Shown one piece after another: positions 6,197 to 7,058 of a stretch of DNA of 7,058 bases (position 1 is the first letter of the stretch; every line of letters begins with the position of its first letter). The notes under the pieces were generated by a model. That model was given only the letters and a program-made list of their open reading frames with translations, ran no database searches and had not been told where the DNA came from. Where the stretch lies: contig DATBWU010000013.1 of the NCBI GenBank assembly GCA_036514635.1, positions 1 through 7,058 of the forward strand, read 5' to 3'. Source of the DNA: DASSFZ01 sp036514635 (GTDB lineage: Bacteria; Chloroflexota; Anaerolineae; Fen-1058). A program made the translations under genes and the position numbers.

Positions 6197-7009
6197 CTAT
6201 CTTTGCGGCTTAGGGGTCGAAGGATGCAGCGGAAAGCCGCCTTTATCCTCTTCCTCCGTTGCCAGCGGTAACGTCGACTTCATTCCATCTTTTCTTCCGG
6301 GCTCACCGCGCTTGTTTTCGACGAACCATTCGAAGTTCTTGCCTTCCGGATCGGGTTTATCCGCTGTGCGTGGATAGTGAATGGGCAACTTCGAGCGCGG
6401 CTTGCTAAGCAATGTTTGCAGATCGCGCACGTTATCGAGATCGGCAAAAGCAGGTCCGTGCCGCGACTCCAGCATGTCCTTGAATTTCGTGATCCAGGCG
6501 CCCTTCTTAGACTTCGCGTCCTCCCAGCCACCGTCCAGACCGGCGTAATGCTTACCGGGATCCATCAGCTGCAGCGCCGTAACAGTCAACATCACGCTGC
6601 CAAAGCCCAGCGGCTTGGCAAAGCCCAAGCGATGGCACATGCCCGGCTCGAGTTCGAGTGCCCACACCAGTGCGCCCAGTTCCACGGGCGCCAGATTCTC
6701 AAAGTCGATCGTGAACTCAAACGCGCTGTCTGGCTTGCGCGCTCCTATAATCGTCCGGTTCTGATCGTCAAGCCCATCGTGTTTCTCGTCGGTCGCCCGC
6801 GTGTACTCTGCTTGATTTGCCGCGCCATGATGGCGGTACACTTTGCGCCCCCGTAGCTGTGCTCCTTCCGTATCGTACGTCACGTCCGCCGGCTTGCCTT
6901 GCCCGTCGGCCAGATAGAACAGTGTCGTCGTCGGCTTGGGCGAGGAGAGAATCGCCAGGGTGATGTCATCCTCTGAGCCGGCATCGTGGATCAGCCGTGC
7001 ATGCGAGCA
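6197..7009 (-). pseudogene. RAMP-superfamily CRISPR protein (TIGR03986-like), 5' end missing
   Basis: The open frame encodes 270 residues of a RAMP-superfamily Cas protein, a crRNA-binding backbone subunit type of type III effector complexes. Visible family features in order are LIHDAGS, LSSPKPTTTLFYL, QLRGRKVYRHHG, the RAMP C-terminal motif LEPGMCHRLGFAKPLGFGSV with its glycine-rich loop, and IHYPR...FEWFVENKRGEPG near the end. The GRKxYxHH element and closing YP/FEWFV pattern recall TIGR03986, whose members are usually well over twice this length. The frame is blocked by TAG at 7010-7012, and no ATG, GTG or TTG occurs between it and GTG 6883. That GTG would start translation after the conserved SSPKPT segment, so it is probably not the native start. 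Upstream bases show no RAMP-like frame. The gene is thus probably 5'-truncated by rearrangement or assembly error; a frameshift is possible. If GTG 6883 were used, a 228-residue fragment would result. Confidence 0.75.
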
Positions 7010-7058
7010 CTAATGCCAACAGGATTACAACAAGCGACCAGATTGATGCTTTGCCGAT
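6966..7058 (-). other. Lipoprotein-like hydrophobic leader running in from the window edge
   Basis: In a frame different from the RAMP gene, the minus strand is open from 7058 to a TGA at 6966-6968. It reads a basic residue, then a hydrophobic run IWSLVVILLALVLAC and TADP. The run ends in VLAC, a weak lipobox-like site, as in bacterial lipoprotein signal peptides. The reading frame then becomes Arg/Gly-rich and stops inside the RAMP gene. I infer a fragment of an unrelated gene joined to the RAMP gene at about 6995-7010. Only 46 bases lie beyond the RAMP stop, so chance cannot be excluded. Confidence 0.3.

Noticed and set aside
5634..6377. Plus-strand open frame of 247 codons opposite the SAVED and RAMP genes
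   Set aside because: It spans two genes and their gap and has a composition typical of an antisense shadow.
6197..6883. RAMP gene starting at GTG 6883 as a complete gene
   Set aside because: Conserved RAMP-like sequence (LSSPKPTTTLFYL) lies upstream in the same frame, so this GTG is probably an internal valine codon.
1..7058. CRISPR array
   Set aside because: I found no regularly spaced direct repeats of 25-40 bases; the only long repeat is the inverted element at the left edge.

Overview
This GC-rich 7,058-base window is coded almost entirely on the minus strand, so genes read from high to low coordinates. It holds two modules separated by a strong intrinsic terminator at about 4613-4649. 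The gene content (a tubulin-like GTPase with a von Willebrand A partner, a type III-style CRISPR RAMP protein, Cas6) and a GTCATTCTGAG/GAAGAATCTC inverted repeat fit Chloroflexota or a similar environmental bacterium. This assignment is an inference of modest confidence; the window has no rRNA, tRNA or other marker gene.

Right module (7058 to 4613): the end of a CRISPR-cas operon. In transcription order it has the C-terminal part of a RAMP-superfamily protein (resembling the TIGR03986 family), a spacer of about 113 bases with a doubtful 27-codon ORF, a 182-residue SAVED-domain protein, and a Cas6 endoribonuclease with Tyr31, His46, Lys52 and a C-terminal glycine-rich loop. The terminator follows cas6. 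No cas10, other RAMP subunits, cas1/cas2 or CRISPR array are present. SAVED domains bind cyclic oligonucleotides, so this looks like a type III locus with a second-messenger sensor. The sensor carries no recognisable effector domain. The RAMP frame meets a stop at 7010-7012 before any normal start codon. The bases just beyond it are open only in a different frame, which encodes a lipoprotein-like hydrophobic leader. The RAMP gene therefore looks 5'-truncated or rearranged at the window edge.

Intergenic region (4423-4729): cas6 tail spacer, the terminator, then about 190 bases with no gene and no convincing promoter, ending in a strong Shine-Dalgarno for the next operon.

Left module (4422 to 125): three tightly spaced genes. 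(1) A two-TM protein with an extracytoplasmic VWA domain (complete MIDAS motif), a Pro/Thr-rich stalk and a cytoplasmic FHA-like domain. (2) A tubulin/FtsZ-superfamily GTPase with a glycine-rich T1-like loop and a degenerate T4 loop. (3) A 570-residue coiled-coil protein of unknown function. Pairing of an FtsZ/tubulin-like protein with a VWA protein has been proposed before as a membrane-remodelling system. The version here could link an extracytoplasmic ligand-binding domain through the membrane to an intracellular filament. The operon ends in a nested inverted repeat (3-131) whose outer arm contains the last stop codon.

Whether the two modules work together is unknown: they share orientation but are separated by a terminator.
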